Source: Acidobacteria bacterium AH-259-L09 (GTDB taxonomy: Bacteria > Acidobacteriota > UBA6911 > RPQK01). Taken from it: a DNA stretch of 6,248 nucleotides. Within the stretch, counting starts at the first letter, position 1. The number at the start of each line of letters is the position of its first letter. The notes beneath the pieces were generated by a model. That model worked only from the letters and a program-made list of their open reading frames with translations. It did no database searches and was not told the origin of the DNA. The translations under genes and the position numbers were made by a program. Shown here one piece after another: positions 5,758 to 6,248 of the stretch. Location: assembly GCA_027717875.1 (NCBI GenBank), contig JALLOL010000153.1, forward strand, positions 1 to 6,248, written 5' to 3'.

Positions 5758-6248
5758 AGTCCTTTAGCGCAGTGCGCTTGCAGCAAGGCTATCGATGAGT
5801 TTCTGGCCCTAGCCTACTGGCGCGAAAAGAAGCTTCCAGTGGTTGTAACGCGCCTGTTCAACACGGTAGGACCTCGTCAGACGGGCCGCTACGGCATGGT
5901 CTTACCGACGTTTGTCAAACAGGCTCTGGTGGGAGATCCCATCACGGTTTTTGGGGATGGAAGCCAGTCCCGCTGTTTTGCCCACGTTCTCGATGTCGTC
6001 GGAGCTATCTTCGAACTTTCCCAAAAGGAGGAAGCAATGGGGCAGGTGTTCAACATCGGTTCGAATGAGGAGATCACCATCCTGGAATTGGCTAGAAAAG
6101 TAAAGGCCATGACCCTCAGCCGATCCGAAATCCAGCTTGTTCCGTACGAGGAAGCCTACGAGGAAGGATTCGAAGACATGCCCCGGCGAGTGCCGGATAT
6201 TTCTCGTATTCAACGGGTGATCGGCTATCAACCGACTTACAGCCTTAA
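5758..6248 (+). pseudogene. sugar epimerase copy B, N-terminally truncated and partial
   Basis: This is the C-terminal half of an NAD-dependent NDP-sugar epimerase (UDP-glucose 4-epimerase-like), which would supply sugars for glycan synthesis. Recognisable sequence runs from CACSKAIDEFLALAYW (5773 on) through TRLFNTVGPRQTGRYGMVLP, VFGDGSQSRCFAHVLDVV, GQVFNIGSNEEITILELA and EEGFEDMPRRVPDISRI, ending GYQPTYSL at the window edge. The frame has a TGA at 5755-5757, so the Rossmann N-terminal half of about 150 residues is absent. Similarity begins right at the catalytic YxxxK motif, where Tyr appears as Cys (CACSK), implying the break lies at this point. The 3' end lies outside the window. It is not functional in its present form unless rescued elsewhere. 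Confidence 0.85.

Noticed and set aside
5902..6231. 109-residue minus-strand open frame
   Set aside because: It is antisense to the conserved epimerase C-terminus and shows no domain.

Overview
The window looks like a decayed, accessory stretch of a moderately GC-rich bacterial chromosome, probably from an environmental or uncultivated lineage. There is no taxonomic marker such as an rRNA, tRNA or housekeeping gene. The only hints are the type of insertion sequence, short GC-rich dispersed repeats and surface-polysaccharide gene remnants, so I do not name a phylum.

Layout: (1) 1-339 holds a copy of a short dispersed repeat (30-72) and a possible frameshifted gene remnant on the minus strand. 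(2) 340-2675 is a complete-looking insertion sequence of 2336 bp with 17-bp perfect terminal inverted repeats. Its transposase is split into an N-terminal HTH part and a DDE part, in two minus-strand frames joined at a run of eight A. A single -1 slip at that run gives one protein of 736 residues. (3) 2676-3063 has no recognisable gene; it holds a perfect 7-bp-stem hairpin and a second copy of the dispersed repeat. (4) 3064-4525 is one decayed NAD-dependent sugar epimerase gene (copy A, plus strand), cut in two by about 1.14 kb. The intervening piece carries a minus-strand pseudogene with at least three frameshifts, from a widespread protein family of unknown function. (5) 4522-4854 is the truncated N-terminus of a family 2 glycosyltransferase, convergent with copy A. 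(6) 4862-4943 holds two tandem copies of the dispersed repeat, inverted relative to the others. (7) 5013-5713 is an intact two-gene MNT nucleotidyltransferase/HEPN operon with its own -10 box and overlapping stop/start codons. (8) 5770-6248 is a second, diverged epimerase (copy B), missing its N-terminal Rossmann half and running off the window.

How it fits together: the epimerase and glycosyltransferase pieces point to a former exopolysaccharide, O-antigen or glycan locus that has been broken by insertions and recombination. The MNT/HEPN pair is the only module that looks intact and functional. It sits between two broken epimerase copies and directly downstream of the tandem repeats, as expected for a mobile toxin-antitoxin-like cassette. 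The most interesting points are the split transposase with a slippery A8 run, and the evidence that the unknown-function family at 3203-4300 entered an epimerase gene as an inserted segment.
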